Below are positions 6,177 through 7,906 of a stretch of 7,906 nucleotides of DNA, piece after piece. Each line of letters begins with the position of its first letter. Position 1 is the first letter of the stretch. The notes beneath the pieces are model-generated. The model saw nothing but the letters and a program-made list of their open reading frames with translations. It was not told where the DNA came from and searched no databases. Both the position numbers and the translations under genes were made by a program. Location: NCBI GenBank assembly GCA_947628495.1, contig CANRAC010000045.1:1-7906 (forward strand), read 5' to 3'. Origin of the DNA: an uncultured Bacilli bacterium (GTDB lineage Bacteria > Bacillota_I > Bacilli_A > RF39 > UBA660).

Positions 6177-6205
6177 ATTTTACTAAATAATAAAAAAGTT
6201 TACAA
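6177..6205 (-). promoter_or_regulatory. Candidate hemW promoter
   Basis: On the minus strand TTGTAA (6205-6200) and TAAAAT (6182-6177) are separated by 17 bases, matching 4/6 and 5/6 of the sigma-A consensus. The -35 lies inside the 3' arm of the lepA terminator. The -10 lies in a small inverted repeat (6173-6180 with 6185-6192, TATTATTT/AAATAATA). Transcription would start near 6170, giving a leader of under 20 bases before the hemW ATG. The match is moderate in AT-rich DNA, but a promoter is needed after the terminator. Confidence 0.45.
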
Positions 6206-6230
6206 ATATTTTTAAAATATTTGTAAACTT
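6192..6230 (-). terminator. Rho-independent terminator of lepA
   Basis: A perfect 17-bp inverted repeat joins 6196-6212 and 6214-6230 (arm AAGTTTACAAATATTTT) with almost no loop, so the innermost A:T pairs would open. On the minus strand the stem runs into six T (6197-6192). It begins eight bases after the lepA stop. Few G:C pairs are present, but the stem length makes it the longest hairpin in the window. Confidence 0.8.
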
Positions 6231-6238
6231 AAAGTAAA

Positions 6239-7906
6239 TTACTTTTCGCTCTTTAAGACCGCTAAAAAGGCTTCTTGAGGTATTTCTACACTACCGACCA
6301 TTTTCATTCTTTTTTTACCTTCTTTTTGTTTTTCTAATAATTTCCTTTTACGAGTAATATCGCCTCCGTAACATTTAGCTAAAACATTCTTACGCAGGGC
6401 ACTGATAGTTTCTCTAGCAATAACTTTAGACCCAATACAAGCTTGGATTGGCACTTGAAACATCTGACGCGGAATTAATTCTTTTAAATTTTCCACAATT
6501 GTTTTGCCGCGATTATAAGCGAAATCTTTATGAACGATAGTTGATAAGGCATCGACAGCTTCCCCATTTAATAAAATATCCATTTTCACTAAATCACTGG
6601 GTTCATAACCTACATATTCATAATCGAAAGATGCATAACCTTTTGTCGAGCTTTTTAGTTTATCAAAAAAATCATATACAATTTCCGATAAAGGCAGTTT
6701 ATAATGAATATTAACTCTCGTTTCGTTAATATACTCCATATTTTCGTATATTCCCCTTTTATCTTGACATAATTCCATAATAGCTCCAATATAATCACTA
6801 GGAACAAATATATTAGTTCTAATGTAAGGTTCACTAATTTTATTTATAGTAGCACGATCAGGCATTTTATTAGGTGAGTCAATCATTATTTTATTTCCAT
6901 TAGTCAAAAGAACTTCATAGATAACGGAAGGAGAAGTAGCAATAATATCAATGCCAAATTCTCTTTCAATTCGACTCATGATAATTTCCATATGTAAAAG
7001 GCCTAAAAATCCACAACGAAAACCAAAGCCTAAAGCATCAGAAGTTTCGGGTTCAAAACTTAAAGAAGCGTCATTTAACTTTAATTTTTCGAGTGCTTCT
7101 TTAAGATGAACAAATTTATTAGGCTCAATTGGAAAAAGACCAGAATAGACCATTGGTTTCATCGGTTCATAACCCGGTAACATTTCTTGAGCTGGATTTT
7201 TAACCGTAGTTATGGTGTCACCTACACTTACTTTAGAAATATCTTTAATACTGCCAGAAAGCCATCCTACTTCCCCACTTATTAATTTATCTTTTTTAAC
7301 CTCTTTGGGAGTATTAATACCTAGTTCCACTATTTCACATTCAAAACCAGTAGCCATCATTTTTATTTTATCATGGACTTTAAGTTCACCATCAACAAGA
7401 CGTACATGAGCAATAACGCCCCTATAAGCATCAAAATAAGAATCAAAGATTAAAGCTTTGGTAGGACTGTTATTAGCGATTTTCGGCGGATTTATTCTTT
7501 GGATAATGGCTTCTAAAAGTTTATCCACTCCTTGACCAGTTTTGCCACTACATAAAATAATGTCTTCTTCTTGAAAACCTAAAACATTACATAGTTCTTG
7601 CGTTACTTTAGGAACATCGGCATTAGGTAAATCAATTTTATTGATAACGGGTATGATAGTTAAATCATTATTTAAGGCTAAATAAAGGTTAGCTAAGGTC
7701 TGTGCTTCGATTCCCTGGGCCGCATCAACTACTAAAACCGCTCCTTCGCAGGCCGCCAAACTACGGGAAACTTCATAAGAAAAATCTACATGACCAGGAG
7801 TATCAATTAAGTGTAAAAGATAGTCCTCATTATGATATTTATATTTTAAACTAACGGCATTTAATTTAATGGTAATGCCTCTTTCTCTTTCCAAATCCAT
7901 ACTATC
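6239..7906 (-). CDS. lepA: Elongation factor 4 (LepA), 5' end cut by window edge
   Basis: LepA is a ribosome-associated translational GTPase that acts on stalled or mistranslocated ribosomes and in subunit biogenesis. The frame is open to the window edge: DS precedes MDLERERGITIK, as in complete LepA (DSMDLERERGITIK), so this Met is internal and roughly 40-50 N-terminal residues, including the P-loop (G1), are missing. Counting from that Met: switch I Thr10 (G2), DTPGH at 33-37 (G3), NKID at 87-90 (G4) and SGK at 118-120 (G5, usually SAK). Then come domain II (FDAYRGVIAHVR), the GFGFRCGFLGLLHMEI stretch of domain III, RGYASFDYE-type domain V (here KGYASFDYEYVGY), and the LepA-specific C-terminal tail with AKCYGGDITRKRKLLEKQK at 508-526. 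It ends PQEAFLAVLKSEK. The sequence is close to Bacillus LepA. No frameshift or missing block is seen. It ends eight bases before its own terminator. Confidence 0.98.
   Translation of the reverse strand, partial: DSMDLERERGITIKLNAVSLKYKYHNEDYLLHLIDTPGHVDFSYEVSRSLAACEGAVLVVDAAQGIEAQTLANLYLALNNDLTIIPVINKIDLPNADVPKVTQELCNVLGFQEEDIILCSGKTGQGVDKLLEAIIQRINPPKIANNSPTKALIFDSYFDAYRGVIAHVRLVDGELKVHDKIKMMATGFECEIVELGINTPKEVKKDKLISGEVGWLSGSIKDISKVSVGDTITTVKNPAQEMLPGYEPMKPMVYSGLFPIEPNKFVHLKEALEKLKLNDASLSFEPETSDALGFGFRCGFLGLLHMEIIMSRIEREFGIDIIATSPSVIYEVLLTNGNKIMIDSPNKMPDRATINKISEPYIRTNIFVPSDYIGAIMELCQDKRGIYENMEYINETRVNIHYKLPLSEIVYDFFDKLKSSTKGYASFDYEYVGYEPSDLVKMDILLNGEAVDALSTIVHKDFAYNRGKTIVENLKELIPRQMFQVPIQACIGSKVIARETISALRKNVLAKCYGGDITRKRKLLEKQKEGKKRMKMVGSVEIPQEAFLAVLKSEK

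Noticed and set aside
7212..7409. Plus-strand open frame of 65 codons
   Set aside because: Entirely antisense to lepA; a shadow of conserved coding sequence.
1..7906. CRISPR array, tRNA or rRNA genes
   Set aside because: No regularly spaced repeats and no cloverleaf or rRNA-like GC-rich segments were seen; nearly all sequence is covered by protein-coding genes.

Overview
The window is very AT-rich, and all seven genes read on the minus strand, so they run from the right end of the window to the left. LepA most resembles the Bacillus type. Stop codons include TGA (end of the GDPD gene), and the tryptophans I checked are TGG, so the standard bacterial code applies and not the Mycoplasma code. 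Together these suggest a low-GC Bacillota or Mycoplasmatota-like bacterium, probably an uncultured gut member of the Bacilli such as an RF39-type lineage. The lineage is inference; no marker here fixes it.

Right part (5044-7906): a 5'-truncated lepA (elongation factor 4), a strong hairpin terminator, then hemW (radical SAM heme chaperone), which ends in a second terminator that overlaps its stop codon. The lepA-hemW pairing is a common Bacillota arrangement. The heat-shock genes (hrcA-grpE-dnaK) that often follow are absent here.

Middle (3855-5011): a small secreted, membrane-tethered protein with one cadherin-like beta-sandwich domain, then a short cytoplasmic glycerophosphodiester phosphodiesterase. 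A hairpin between them hides the ribosome binding site of the second gene.

Left part (722-3878): a two-gene operon from its own near-consensus extended -10 promoter. It encodes two single-pass membrane proteins built from a WG-repeat-like extracellular module. The larger protein has two copies and the smaller has one, so the operon holds three diverged copies, each with a pair of cysteines near its start. A terminator closes it. Their function is unknown; this operon is the most novel part of the window.

Left edge (1-638): the first 212 codons of a PD-(D/E)XK nuclease of the Rpn/transposase-associated type, preceded by an inverted repeat just upstream of its ribosome binding site. Its C-terminus lies outside the window. 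The coding strand bias and short gaps leave no unexplained region over 300 bases. The longest gene-free stretch is 639-748, which holds the WG operon terminator and the nuclease leader.
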